Below are positions 42,413-54,562 of a DNA stretch of 64,000 bases, one piece after another. Source of the DNA: Hyaloscypha bicolor E (lineage: Eukaryota; Ascomycota; Leotiomycetes; Helotiales; Hyaloscyphaceae). How positions within the stretch are numbered: the stretch's first letter is position 1; every line of letters begins with the position of its first letter. The position numbers and the translations under genes are program-made. The notes beneath the pieces were generated by a model. That model did no database searches. It saw only the letters and a list, made by a program, of their open reading frames with translations, and had not been told where the DNA came from. The stretch is taken from assembly GCF_002865645.1 (NCBI RefSeq), contig NW_020194631.1, positions 186,001 through 250,000 on the forward strand. Reading direction: 5' to 3'.

Positions 42413-43511
42413 ACAAATAATTTGATCTGCATGCGGGACCAGCGCTTCTGCTTTTTATGGGCCAACGCGATGCGCCCACCGATTTGACGGTACTACTGTA
42501 CAGTACTGTACTATTTTGCCATTTACGAGCCGACCGTCTCACTACACTTGTAATCCCACACAAATTACAACCGAGAGGGCAACCCCCAAATCCGGGCGGC
42601 CAGCAGAGATCTCGGGAGAAGGACGGGCAGAGCAGGGTGGCGCAACTGCACCCAGTCCCAGTTGCCTGCCCTCTCCTGTGCCATCAGCAGCAGCAGCAGC
42701 ATCAGCAGCCTTGGTAAAATGCACCGTCTGAGACGAATGATCCGGATCAAGCACTTGACCGTGATCCAAGCAAGCCCCAAGAACAACACGCCTCCGCTGC
42801 ACCATCCACGCACGACTCAGCCCCAAAGCGTTGCCCGATCGATTACCGTCCTTCCCAACCAGGTTCTCCAGGATCAACGCCGGCTTGATACTCCGTGTGA
42901 ATCCAGGCACTCGCCAGCGGCCAGTGTCAACGCTGCCCTCGAGTCTCGATCCTCTCCCATGGAGCAATAACCCTTTTAGTGCAAATCACAGTTACCAGAC
43001 TTCCAACTCCCGAGGTCAGGCCCTCTTGCTCGAGAATGAATGGTCGAATCCACCGTTATCCGTAACCCCCAACCTTCGACAACTGCATGGACGCTTTGTG
43101 CAGTCCATCTGGCTGGGATCGCATCGACAATTTGACGGAGAATGCTCAGCAAGCGCCTGCAGCATGCACGGCTAGGCTGGCACCCTTTGGAGCTTGCTGC
43201 ATCCAACACCAAAAACTCGAGAGTCGAGACAGATCAGATTCACAAGGAATCCAGAGATGGCCGCCCCCCGGGGATTCGGAGGCCGCTGGCGGTTCCAGCC
43301 GTGCTGTGCTGTGCCATTGCTGCTGCTGCCGCTGCCTCGCCTCTCGCCTCTCGCCTGAACTTTCTGAACTTCCTGAAGATGCTGTTTTTCTTACCTACTA
43401 CTCAAGCCACGGATATCCTTCACCCCAACGGCCCAAGATTTGCCCCACGTGCGGCCTCGCAAAGGACGACTGGACGACGATGCTCCAAACCCAGATTTTT
43501 CCAAGCGCGTC

Positions 43512-43533
43512 ATGATCATGATCATGATCATCT
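43512..43533 (+). repeat. ATGATC hexamer repeat
   Basis: About three and a half copies of ATGATC, which is itself rich in GATC palindromes. Confidence 0.7.
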
Positions 43534-44890
43534 GCCTCCCCAAACCCCACAGCCCACTAAACTCGAGAATTATACGGGTCCTCCAGACTGTAACACAAGA
43601 TTGCAATTTGCAACCCATCTGTTATGTCAGAGGATGTTACTGATTATTACACTTTTTCCGGCCGGTAGGTGCAACACAGGGTTACCTCTCACCTTGCCCC
43701 TACATTGCCCCTCCAGAGCCTCCACCAACCAGCGAGTCGCGCTCGCTTTTCTCGATGTGCCATCACAGTCGCGGCATCTGCCAGAAGGACGCCAGTCCAG
43801 CGCCTGTAGAGTCATGCCGTGGACAAGCCAGGGCTAATGTGCACTGATCGCGAGCGCAAGCGGCAACACATAGAGTGCTATCTCGGAATAGGGCTGTCTG
43901 GCACCAAAGCTCAGCAGTGAGCACCCCCACACCTTCCCACTGACTATCGTCGATTGACAACCCGGCGCTCTGTCTTTCTCCAGCGGAATGACTTATTACC
44001 TGCATCTGAAGCTAATGAGATCCCCACGCTTGACACTTCACATTCACCGCCAGAAAGAGATTTCATTTGCGCAGGGCGGACGGCAGTCAAATGGCATAAA
44101 TCCCTCATATCACGTGATGAACACTTCCCCTTCTCATGCTCGCCGTCGACCGGAATACTGCCGGTTTGAACGTAATGAGTTTTATTCCGGAGAGGTCATG
44201 AGTATCAAGATAAAGAAAGGCCCTACATATTAACAAGGGAAGCCAAGCATCTACCGACTTTTTAGGAGCAGCGATCCCCAGCCCTAGATGAGCAACTACT
44301 CCGTATATTTGTTCCGGCCAGAGGGTTGGGACGGTCAGTCTTTCATCCATGGAAGATCGCGCTGACTTGCCAAGTTCCTTCTGTCTTGGATTTCAAGATA
44401 TTGAGAAAATTGATGAAAAGAAGCCGGAGTAGCGTCCGGGTGAGATGATGGCAAGAGAGGCTCTTCATAGTTGAGGGCCAGACCTGTGGAATTCTGATAT
44501 CGTCCGTCCGAGATAAGCGTTTCGATACGTCGTATCACATGACCACCCTATTACACGTCGTTTTAAGCATCCGTCATGGTAATGCTTCCTACCATATCAA
44601 AAGATCCTCATAGAAGAAGCAGTCATGAGTACTCCCCAAGCGTAGACGCTCACATGATCTGCTCCGCGGGGGACAACGAGCTGCTTTGGGAGAGTCACAG
44701 GTTTTGGGAACATCAGAACGTAGGACAATCAATTTGCCTAATCATTGATTGCATTTGCTATTGTGGTATCTATCTAGTCCTCCATTCGCTATCATCCACC
44801 GCCGGCGCAAGTCCGTCGAGACCAAGGTCCATCATTACTTCCTGATCCGTTTCTCCAAGTTTCCTCTCTTTACTCCACAACCCCTCTTTC

Positions 44891-45259
44891 TTAATTGACC
44901 TTCTTGTTCTTCCCCGGTGCTGCAGTAATCGGGCGACCGTTTCGTTGTTGATAAACTCCATACAAGAACAGAGCGGCAACAATTCCCCCAATAACGACAA
45001 TGTTGCCTGCAATCGCGGTATTAGTAAAGGGCCCAACGGTGGGGAGGCGTAACTTACTCAAAAAGAACTTCACCAAACCCTCAAATGTCTGCGCCAGACC
45101 AGATACCATGATACCAACAGCAGCGAAAGCGGTCGAGATAATATCCCAGATGGTGCTGACCAGAGATTGGAAGACGGCCAGGATTGAGCTCAGGACAGCG
45201 GTGATGGCACCGAAGATCGAAGAGATGAAGCTGCCAAGGGAGTCGATGAGGGAAGGCAT
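44891..45259 (-). CDS. Small membrane protein, 105 aa
   Basis: Exons 45259-45058 and 45006-44891 (51-nt intron, in frame, with a TACTAAT branch) encode 105 aa. The intron is called because splicing changes FFLSKLRLP to FFLSNIVVIGG, and both junctions fit consensus. Residues 5-60 are a long hydrophobic and amphipathic region (SLGSFISSIFGAITAVLSSI, DIISTAFAAVGIMVSGL); residues 68-84 are a clear transmembrane helix (NIVVIGGIVAALFLYGV) followed by a basic tail (QQRNGRPITAAPGKNKKVN). Family not recognised. Inference: a tail-anchored or two-helix membrane protein with its basic end in the cytosol. Confidence 0.75.
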   Translation of the reverse strand: MPSLIDSLGSFISSIFGAITAVLSSILAVFQSLVSTIWDIISTAFAAVGIMVSGLAQTFEGLVKFFLSKLRLPTVGPFTNTAIAGNIVVIGGIVAALFLYGVYQQRNGRPITAAPGKNKKVN

Positions 45260-46196
45260 GATCGCGGTGGGTTTGTTTGTGAGGTTCCTGGTTTGGTGTC
45301 TGAATTGTGGTCAATGTCAAGAAGGAGGCGGAAGGATGATGGACTAGACCCACGACTTAGGATTTGAATCTCAAGATATCTGCTCTCAAGTTCGAAGCTG
45401 ATGTTTCTGACGTTGGTATCGATTCACTTGCTGGCAAGCACGAGAGGCAAGAGATGTGGCTGTGAATTTATGCCCCATACGTTTCCATGTCGAGCACTTT
45501 CGGATGACCTCACAATGCTCACATGCTGGGCAACCCAATCACAATCGTGAGATCTTCAACGTCAGCCCTATCAAGCCCCTGTCACTTTCATCCCGATGCG
45601 GTTGCGTCACCGGCAAAAGCAAATCGTATCCATTGGTTCCTTGATACCGGTTCCCAGTGACGAACTATATGACATGACATTTCGCAGAGGACGAGTTCAC
45701 ACGTCAATAATACCTGAAACGGCCATGCTGCTGCCATTGAATTTTGACATTTCGATGAGGTCGGAGGTTCCTCCATCGATCATTAGCACTCGTCAGTGGC
45801 GGTTTTTGAACAGGGGCGCTGTGGGCACGGTCACCCCGCATCGATCCGAAAAGCTTGGCATATCCACAGTGTCAAGATGAAAACTTGACCGCTTGGGAAT
45901 GGCTTCGTTTTGGTGATTCGAGTGTCTAAAGCCACCACATTTCATATTTTGGACAGCAATTTGCAATCTGGGCCGAGGTCTTCGCAGATGTGCTGTCCCG
46001 GCTAGAACCCGCCACTTTCCTTCTCTCTTCAATGAATTTTCGTGCTTCTCTTGAGATCGGTTCAGGGCGTGTTTATTGTTCTCTCAAGGTCGACTGAGCC
46101 TACAACCCGCTTCGAAGCCCTTCACGCACCATCGAGGGGGAATTTACCCTGTCTCTAGAACCTATATACCGAGGACCGTTCTGCCTCTGTCCAGAA
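45260..46196. other. Intergenic, divergent promoters
   Basis: About 940 bp lie between the small membrane protein and the SET gene, which point away from each other. No further gene is seen. Confidence 0.5.
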
Positions 46197-46835
46197 ATGC
46201 CGCCAAACTCCTCGCCCATTCCAAAGAACTGGCCTCCTACTCTCCCCTTCCTAACCACACCATCCTATTCTCCAACCACCACACCCTCCCTCCTCGCCTC
46301 CCTACGATCGCGTCCAAAAGATGCCCTCTCCACCCCAGCAAATACGCCCAAAAGGCCCTCTCTCGTCAAAATCACGCCAATCACCACGCCTTCTCACCCA
46401 GCAAATGGACAGCACGGACTCTTCGCGAGCAGAGATCTGAAACCAGGGACTTTCATCTTGCAATACTTGGGCGAAATCCATGCTGCGGTGGGAAGGGGAG
46501 AGCATGGAGAGCATGGAGAAGAGAAGGACCCGCACGCTGATTCGGACTATGATTTGAGTCTTGATAGGGAGATGGGGATTGGTATTGATGCAGATAGGAA
46601 GGGGAATGAGGCGAGGTTTATCAATGATTACAGAGGGATCGCCGAGAAGCCGAATGCGGAGTTTAAGGAGTTGTGGGATGAGAAGAGCGGAGAGAGGGGC
46701 ATGGGTGTTTGGGTTCTGCCTGAGGGCAGGAGTGGGAAGGGGAAGGGGATTAGGAAGGGTGAGGAGATTTTGGTGAGTTATGGAAGGGGGTTTTGGGGGG
46801 CGAGGAGGGGGGCGAGGAGGGGGGAGGGAGGGTGA
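46197..46835 (+). CDS. SET-domain protein
   Basis: A single exon of 212 aa. The first 70 residues are Pro/Ser/Thr-rich. The SET core begins GQHGLFASRDLKPGTFILQY (about 71), continues DYDLSLD, then GNEARFINDYRGIAEKPNAE, where the canonical NHSC is replaced by NDYRG, and ends KGIRKGEEILVSYGRGFW with the catalytic-type tyrosine. The tail is an Arg/Gly run (ARRGARRGEGG). Family knowledge: SET domains transfer methyl groups from SAM to lysine. Small fungal proteins of this kind lack pre-SET and post-SET modules, so the substrate is unknown. The coding strand becomes very G-rich near the 3' end, unlike the C-rich 5' part. Confidence 0.8.
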   Translation: MPPNSSPIPKNWPPTLPFLTTPSYSPTTTPSLLASLRSRPKDALSTPANTPKRPSLVKITPITTPSHPANGQHGLFASRDLKPGTFILQYLGEIHAAVGRGEHGEHGEEKDPHADSDYDLSLDREMGIGIDADRKGNEARFINDYRGIAEKPNAEFKELWDEKSGERGMGVWVLPEGRSGKGKGIRKGEEILVSYGRGFWGARRGARRGEGG

Positions 46836-47058
46836 AGGTGGTTTAAGATGGATTATTGCATGATGAAGAGTCGCGGAAATCAGGGCATTTTGAAGCTCTC
46901 ACTGGGTGACCGCAGCAGCAGGCAACTCGTCGAGTCTGTATTCGTGAACCAAGACCACATCATCGTCACGACAACTTCCAATTCTCGTCCACCGAATTAG
47001 ACCCTAACACCACCTTCTCAACATTCACAAATCGCCCGCCAAAAACTGCGCCCTGCCC

Positions 47059-47704
47059 ATGCCAAATCTTCAATCTTCCTTCTCATTCTTCGAACAACTT
47101 ATAATCAAATCCATCTCGGGCACGCTACAGTCCCTCTCCAGCTTCCTCTGTACTCCGCATACAGCGTATTCGCTATTGCCTTGGCCAAAGGAAGATGCTG
47201 AGGCACTGAACAGCACTGCGCCTGTCAAACTGTTGTATAGCTACCCAACTTGGAAATTGCCTGCTCCTGAACCGGAGGACAGCGCTCATCCAGAGTGTGA
47301 GGAGTTGAAATCTGTTACATACATACGAGCGATCAACGGAGTGGATTATTCATGTCTCCCAGCAGCAGAACATCAAGAAGTCATTAAACCTGCTCCGACC
47401 CCTAGAGAAAAAAGACTGGCTCGCACATACAGTTCAATCCATTCAAGCCGCTAGGATTCACTTTCTGGATTCAGGAGAGAATGCTCGGATATGGACTTCT
47501 GAGGCCTATGCCTGGACAACCCCATTGGCCGAGGTGCACAATTACCCTCACTTCAACTACCACGCTTAGCAAAGCATCCTCAGCGCAGATGATCTTGCTG
47601 AAATAGAAAGATGGAATGAGACTAGGGAAGTAGCCCGTGATTCGAGGAGGTTAGGTCCATTATTAGCGCAGCATAGGAAGGAAATGGAGGACTACAGGAT
47701 TTAG
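47059..47704 (+). pseudogene. Broken gene: one frameshift and one internal stop
   Basis: ATG at 47059 opens a convincing protein (FFEQLIIKSISGTLQSLSSF, LLYSYPTWKLPAPEPED, VTYIRAINGVDYSC). Near 47380-47410, around AAACCTGCTCC and a run of six A, the sense moves to another frame. That frame reads NLLRPLEKKDWLAHTVQSIQ, RIHFLDSGENARIWTSEAY and NYPHFNYHA, then meets TAG at 47567-47569, yet coding sense continues behind it (ILSADDLAEIERWNETREVA, LLAQHRKEMEDYRI) to the final TAG at 47702-47704. The whole would be about 215 aa. Two independent breaks suggest a recent pseudogene. No family recognised. A sequencing indel could explain the first break but not the stop. Confidence 0.6.
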
Positions 47705-48192
47705 TCTCAACACAGTCGTCTCGAATATGTATCTTGGAATTTCTGTCATGTCAACATCATCCACACAACCGAAGACATGTTGTTTAACTTCTCCGGGGCT
47801 GTACCACGGTGTTGGTGTTTTCGATTTGCGTCGTCGGTTCTTTCCAGTTCTTCGGCCGATTCTTGTCTATATAGATTTTCAAGCAGTATTGTTCAAGCTT
47901 CCCAATCTCTCCTTGGGGATTGGCATTGCTTCTCAAAAAAAGACCTGTTAATTTTCTTTGGAAGGATTAAAGAGATAATTATGGCATTGCCAAACGAACA
48001 ATGGAAAATATGGCAAGTTGAAGAAAAAAAAACAGTTGCTGAACAAAGAAAACGAAGAAGATAAAGTCATTGTTCTAAGAACAATGAGCCGCCGGAATGT
48101 CATATTGATCGTTCTCGCTTTGCCTCAAGATCAGCAGTAATCAATCATACAGCCGCTCATCCCAAAATTTCCAGAACAACACCATCATCATT
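47705..48192. other. Intergenic, no gene seen
   Basis: This is the 3' side of the broken gene and the leader of the next. The plus-strand frame at 47777-48064 ends in Lys/Arg repeats from A-rich sequence and is not called. Confidence 0.4.
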
Positions 48193-48990
48193 ATGTCCTA
48201 TATTAACTATGACACCGAATCACTCTTGGGCATTAGCGTGGCTGAAAGCGGAAGCACACCGTGCTACTCTGAAGACAGTCAGCCACGGATCTGCTTCGAT
48301 GAGTATTGCACTTTTCCGATGGGAAACATGTGTAAGGCTTGTAGGCTAGATCGTGTCGTTCGAAAAAAGAGAGTCAGGAAACATTCGAGAGTCCAACGAG
48401 CCAGAGAATGGGTTCACGAAATTAACGTCCAAAAATACATCACGAATTACAGCGGCGAGGTGTTCCTCGGTGGGGCTGTGGATCGTGATGAACTTGAAGA
48501 GAATGATGGGCACAATGGAGGTCTCGATTCCGACGGGGGTGAAGCTGAATATGAAGAAGTCCAATCTTATGGATCGGATGAAGAAGACGATTGCTATGAT
48601 TCAGACGAAATAATCCAAGCAAATGAGGCTGAACAAGAGAAACATCCCGGTCTCTGTGATCTCATACCAAAGTCGTTCGGGTCTGATTGGGACACTCATC
48701 CCAAACTTTCATCGAACTCCGAAAGAACATCTTCATTGACAATAGTCTCTTCTAGGCTATCCATTCGCTCTGATCTAAGTGCACATCTGGAACTGTGGGT
48801 GTCCGATATTTTCGATCGTACGCTCGAAGGACAGATGAAAGACACTATCTTCATTGGAGGCGCGGAGGACGACCGGATACTCTGTCCCTTATGCCGAAAT
48901 CCCATAGGTGATCCCAAATACCAGCATTTGCTCCAATGTCAATTTGCCCAGGATGAGCAAGAACGGATGAGAGTAATGTGGAGAAGGTAG
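48193..48990 (+). CDS. Acidic protein with C-terminal C2HC-like zinc site, unknown
   Basis: A single exon of 265 aa. An N-terminal Cys-rich patch (residues 24-51: PCYSED, RICFDEYCTF, MCKACRLDRVVRKKRVRKH) runs into a basic stretch. Residues 95-155 are strongly acidic (GGEAEYEEVQSYGSDEEDD). The C-terminus (about 230-258) has CPLCRNPIGDPKYQHLLQC, a likely C2HC zinc finger. No known domain is recognised. Regular codon use, an ATG with a plain context and a motif near each end favour a real gene. Inference: a nuclear protein of narrow distribution. Confidence 0.6.
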   Translation: MSYINYDTESLLGISVAESGSTPCYSEDSQPRICFDEYCTFPMGNMCKACRLDRVVRKKRVRKHSRVQRAREWVHEINVQKYITNYSGEVFLGGAVDRDELEENDGHNGGLDSDGGEAEYEEVQSYGSDEEDDCYDSDEIIQANEAEQEKHPGLCDLIPKSFGSDWDTHPKLSSNSERTSSLTIVSSRLSIRSDLSAHLELWVSDIFDRTLEGQMKDTIFIGGAEDDRILCPLCRNPIGDPKYQHLLQCQFAQDEQERMRVMWRR

Positions 48991-49788
48991 AGGAAGAGGC
49001 CTGTCAATTTTCAGTAGCAGTGCCCATTAATATGAACCTTTCACACCACACCATGTATCATGCTTCATAACTTGAAATCCTAGAAACCATAGGATTCAAA
49101 TCAGAAAGATCGTCAATGAAATTTGAGCTGCAAGGTGATGATGCTTGCACACCGCCAAAAGGAAACGCCTGACTAAACAACAAATATGCGGGTCAATCTC
49201 CGATGCCAATAAGAACACATCCCTCGGGCCTAATCTTGCAATCATCCTCTCGTCCCATCGGTATTCTGAAGACTTCATCTGCAACAGAGCACTTGCTTGT
49301 GACCATGAGAGTTTGGTGTCTAGAGGTAAGAAGTCTGATGAGCCGGTGCCGCCCTATCGCGCACCTTTGACACGAACCCCCTAATCGGCATGTGATTGGC
49401 TGCAACCGCGACGCACAATTGGCTTCGCGATTACTTGATCTTGAACCTCGTTGGTGACTCCCCTCTTCACTAACCATTGACCGCAGCAATTCTTCCAGGT
49501 ACCTGTTTGAAACCCATTCAGATCGATTAATCTACCGTACCTTCGTTGAAGAATCCGAAGTTCACATAGCAACCACTTCCTCAGCTCTCACCGCCGTCGC
49601 ATAAGCTCAACGAACAATTACCTCGCAATCGCCTGGCAGCCCTCGACGAACCTCCGTTCTTTCCTTCTCTTTCTTCTTCAGGAATCTTCCTGCACTTCGC
49701 CACACCTTTAAAAACGCCGTGTCCCACTGAGGTCACAGCGAGGTGTACTTTGAAGTGACTGGCAGATTCCTTGCCACCTTCGCGACAC
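48991..49788. other. Intergenic, promoter of the IBtk-like gene
   Basis: No gene is supported in these 800 bp. Several short frames overlap on the minus strand, but none shows a motif. Confidence 0.45.
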
Positions 49789-52700
49789 ATGAGCAATCTT
49801 CTCTGGCGATACTACCATAATGGGGAAGTCGATAGATTTCGGCACCTCCTTTCAAATGGGAGTCATAGTACCCAATATACACCGAAGAACTATGGGGCAG
49901 GGCTGGGGGCGCATACCGTATGTGGATCCGTAGGAAGCCCCAGTGGATTTGCGACCTCTCCCAGAGCTGTGGTGAAGGGTAGGAAAGTCTCTGGTCAAGC
50001 GGGAAACTTTGGCGCCGGAAAAGTAGGCAATTCCGGACTGGGTCGAGCAGAGGTCAACAGTAGAGACCATGCCGGACTTACTATACTTCACCGAGCTGTG
50101 TCCTCACCGTCTGAAAGTGCGATAAGCTTCGCCATAGCACTCCTCGAGCATCCTACTATCGATTTGTACATTCAAGATACGGAGAATGGATGGACTGCTT
50201 TGCACAGAGCTTTATACTTCGGGAATATCACGATGGCTCATGCTATTATCGAGAAAGATATTCGGGATCCAGGCAGCCAAGGAAGCTCTGTGATTAAGGT
50301 CAAAGATTACGAAGGGAACAGCCCATTTGACGTTTATAATGCGACGATTGCAAGGCGTAATCTTCAACTCACTGGTGACGGGACAGAATCTGATGATGGT
50401 TCCAACGATGACACTGAATTCGTCCAAGCTGAGTCTTGCTCCGATCCGAATTCAATGCAGACTTCGATCGATGGTGATGAGGTCTTCACCTGGGGTAGTA
50501 GTCGCAACCATGGACTGGGCTTTAAGGATCAGGATGATCGACAGCATCCAGAGAAAATTACCCTGAGGCGGCCGGATCACCTACTCTTCCGGTTCTATCG
50601 AGAGCATCTAGAATCCAACGGTGCTGCGAACTCAGCAAATGATACTTCGTTGTCATTGCCAAAATCGGTGTCGGAACTTCCGACTCTCATCGCAAATCGA
50701 CCTATTATCATCCAAGACGTTGCTCTCTCAAAGCTGCATAGCGCCATATTGACCACCGATCCAGAATCCAATTTATACATATGTGGATTTGGTCCAGGTG
50801 GACGATTAGGGACGCGGGATGAGATGACTAGGTTTTCCTACGTTCCTATCGAGGGAGGTGCACTCGCTGGTAAAAAGGTAACGAAAATTGCACTTGGGCA
50901 AAATCATTCTTTGGCCGTAACGTCCGAAGGATCGCTCTTGTCCTGGGGAACCAATACGTTTGGTCAACTAGGTTACACTTTGCCTCGACCAGCGCTGAAG
51001 GATGAAGAGCCCATCTGTGCTACACCACGTCAAATTTTCGGTCCTCTGAAGAGAGAATTTATCGTAGGAGCAGCTGCATCAGCTCTACACTCTGTTGCTC
51101 ATACGTCAACGTCTCTGTTCACGTGGGGAAAGAATGAAGGCCAGCTTGGGTTGATGGACTCAGACTCGCGCAGTCTTGAGGTGCAGAGCGTTCCTCGAAA
51201 GGTTGCAGCATCTCTGTTCAAAGCCTCCATCACTATGGTCTCAGCTATAAACTCAGCAACAATTGTCCTTTTGGCGAACCATACGGTCTGCGTATTCACA
51301 CATTACGGTTACAACATCGTCAAATTTCCATTAGACGAAGGCTTTACGAACTATCACCTGAAGAGTAATCCTCTGACCACGAGGTATGATACGGTATCCA
51401 ACCATATTTCCCAGGTCACGGCTGGGGGAGACACAATAGCGGCGATATCGACCAGGGGCGACTTATACACTTTGACTGTTCGAAAGCATGATAACACCTC
51501 GGCGACAAGCACCACCAATCCGTCCAAAATTAAGGATTCGCTATCTACTCCGGAACGAGTTTGGGCCCTCCGAAAAGGTAATTGGGATGGCATCAAATCA
51601 GCCGGCATTACCGAAAATGGGTCCGTAATAGTGTGTACACAGGCAGGTGCCGTTTGGCATCGAGTCAAGAGAGCAAAGATCAAGGATGCATTTACAGGGT
51701 CAAGGTCGTTCAATCGTAAAGACTTCAAGTTTCAGCGTATTCCGGGTCTCACCAAGGTAGCCGCTATACGCAGCACCGCATTTGGGGTTTATGCTGCGAT
51801 TCGAAAGGACTGCGACGTGACAAAGACCCAGATTGCAGTGGAGCAACGAAGTCTCTGGGAGGACATCGCTCCTCTGCTTAGTCTTCGAGGCTTGGAGGCA
51901 TCTAAGCCACTTCTCGACGACGAAGATACAGAAACTCCCAGATCCTGGACGCCAGTGCTGCCAAAGGACCTGTTTGACCCCATGAAACGCGCTGTTCTTA
52001 CGTCTCCAGATCTTGACGCTGATATTGCCCGCCATTTACTTGGCCAAGACCTGGACGGCTATGACATTGATATCTGCACGACGACTTCGGATGTGAGGAT
52101 TCCAACTCATGGCTTTATTCTTGCTAGAAGTCCAGTCATGAGAAACGCATTGAGCCAATTTCGTCGGTCTGGGGCTGCTTCCATTCCAGATGTCCTCTCA
52201 ATTAGCAGTGGCTCTGTTGAAGGCCGCACAGAAATTGGCGCAGGCGACCCAAAGCCAAGGATCATGTTTCAAGGCTTGGATCTCATTGTTGTCGTGAATT
52301 TGATCATATATCTGTACGAAGATACTATCATTGATGTCTGGCATTTCACTCGGCACTGTCCGAGCATGGCTTTCAGATACCGCCAGGTACGAATTGAGCT
52401 CATGAAGACTGCAGGTCATCTCAAGTTGAACAAGCTAGAGGCGGCTGTGCGTCTCATGACTGAGCCTGAAAGGCAGTTGAATGTTGATCTCAACCGAGCT
52501 ACGCATGATCCAAGATTCTTTGACGATGGAGATGCTATTATTGAGCTAGACGGTTCAGAGCTGCGGGTCCATAGCGCCCTTCTTTGCCAGAGATGCCCAT
52601 TCTTCGAGGGTATGTTCAATGGTCGGGCTGCTGGTCAATGGCTAGCTAGTCGACGCGAAGACATCTCGGAGGCTGTCCGAATCGATTTGAAGCACATTGA

Positions 52701-54562
52701 ACCGGAAACCTTCAGGCTCGTCCTACGCTTCCTGTATGCCGATGTTGGTCCGGAACTTTTCGATGATGTGGTTTCCGCTGATATCGACGAGTTCTCTGAA
52801 CTCCTTCTGGATGTTATGGCGGCTAGCAATGAGTTGATGCTGAACCGACTGTCACAGATCTGTCAACAAGTGATTGGTCGTTTTGGTAAGTCTCTTTGAT
52901 TGTGTTACGCATCTTTCAGTGCCATAAAGTGCTAACCATCGCCCAGTCAGTACTCGTAACGTGTGCAGCCTACTCAATGTTATTTCTCCTTGCTCTGTGA
53001 AGCTGTTTAAAGACTCGGCTCTCGAATATGTTTGCTTGCAATTGGAATCGATGTTAGAGAATCACCTACTCAACGACTTGGATGAGGAGCTTCTCTTGGA
53101 ACTCAGCAATGTTGTCCGTGCGAACCAACTCAATTGCCTTCCGTTTGCAAAGAGCGGCAGAGCTGAGCTTCTCCTACACGAGCGACATCCCAGTTTAGCG
53201 GAAGACATCCACGAGGAGAAACAGCGCCGACTACGAGACATGACTTTCAGGGCAAACCTCAAGGATGATGACAGTCGATTATCGTCTTCGTTCCGCACCC
53301 GAGTTGGAAGCCTTGACGATATGATGTCCTTCTCTCCTAGCCAAGACAAGGCAGGGCGAAAGTCAAAAGCTGCTCGGAATGCACCGTTTAGCCCTAGTAT
53401 TAGGCCGAAGGACTCTACGGTTGATTTGATGTTTGACATGGATGACGAAGATCCCCTGGGAAGTCCCAAGTCTCCCCTCCTGAACGCTACCACAGAAGTG
53501 GCATCTCCTCATCAGACGGATTCTACAGGTCCTAAGCTTCCTTGGAATGAGCTGGAGTCCCGATCGGTCCCTGATCAGGAGCTTTCGTTGCCCTTTTCAA
53601 ATACGCCAGGGTTGGGCATTCAGAACATGCCTGAGAATGCACCTCCAAGTACCAAAACATGGTCGTCGCCAGCACTGCCGTCATCGAAGTTGGATATGCG
53701 GGAGATCATGGCCCAGGCCTCCTCGACCAGGATTTCAGCCTTGTCGATGAGTCTCTCTGCCCAGAAGAGCAAGGAGGCAGCTGCAAGTAAGCAATCGACA
53801 CCCAAGCTCTCTCAGAAGGAGCGCAAGAAACAGCAGCAACAAGCTATGCGGTTATCAATGAATCAACCTCGAATAGAGCTATTTGATCACAAGGTCGACG
53901 GCAAGACATCGTCTCCTTGGCAAGTAGCAAGTTCTGGACCAAAGATGTCGCTTAAGGATGTCCTGAACCAGCCCATACATTCATCACCACCTGTTCACAA
54001 CAAGAACCTGGGCCCTCCGATTCCGTCTAAACCCATGACAACTCGGCGAACAGCTTCTCCAGACACTCGATTTTCCGGGCAAAATCGCAGTGCCAGCAAC
54101 AAAAACATTACCAAAATGCAACCGCGATCAGTTGGACCATCCAAGGCCGCAACTCCTCCCCCTTCGTCAAAATCTATGCCAATTATTCCACATTCGAAGA
54201 GTTACACTCAGCCTGCTGGAAAAGCGGAGCCATCCCTTCAACTATCCATGGCTGATATCATCGGCCAGCAGCGGAGAGAACAAGAAGTGGTTCGCGAGGC
54301 CGTCGCCAAGCGAAGCCTGCAGGAGATTCAAGAGGAACAAGCGTTTCAAGAGTGGTGGGATCAGGAGAGCAGAAGAGCCCAAGAAGAAGAGGCTGCAAAA
54401 GCAAATAATAGTACTTCTAGTTTACGCAGAGGAGGAAAGACGCGTGGTGGGTCGAGAGGCAAAAGTGGGGGTAGAGAGCGGGGAGGCAGAGGAAGAGGGG
54501 ATGACAGGGCGGGCCGGGGTCGTGGGAGGGGTCAAGAGAAGACTTCGAATGTAATGCAATGA
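49789..54562 (+). CDS. Ankyrin-RCC1-double BTB protein, IBtk/Btb3-like
   Basis: Two exons (49789-52885 and 52947-54562; 61-nt intron with a GCTAAC branch) encode 1570 aa. Ankyrin repeats lie at about 95-190 (GLTILHRAVSSPSES, NGWTALHRALYFGNITMA). An RCC1-type propeller follows at about 225-660 (VFTWGSSRNHGLGF, KIALGQNHSLAVTSEGS, LLSWGTNTFGQLGY, LFTWGKNEGQLGL). The first BTB is at about 755-880 (DIDICTTTSDVRIPTHGFIL), the second at about 915-1030 (AIIELDGSELRVHSALLCQR). The rest is disordered, with a helical KERKKQQQQAM stretch and an RG-rich end. Family knowledge: IBtk proteins act as Cullin-3 substrate receptors and fission yeast Btb3 is related. The start was set at 49789, the first ATG before the conserved LLWRYYHNG. 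Confidence 0.9.

Larger units (their letters stand above)
41359..44890. other. 3.5-kb gene-poor, low-complexity region
   Basis: No gene is supported. The stretch is GC-rich near 41700-43500 with many simple repeats (listed separately), so long frames occur by chance on both strands. It should contain the promoter and a long leader of the copper-fist gene at its left end. TCACGTGA occurs at 44110-44117. Confidence 0.45.

Noticed and set aside
43142..43837. 231-codon plus-strand frame
   Set aside because: Ala and Pro runs from repeats, no motif, mutually overlapping frames on both strands.
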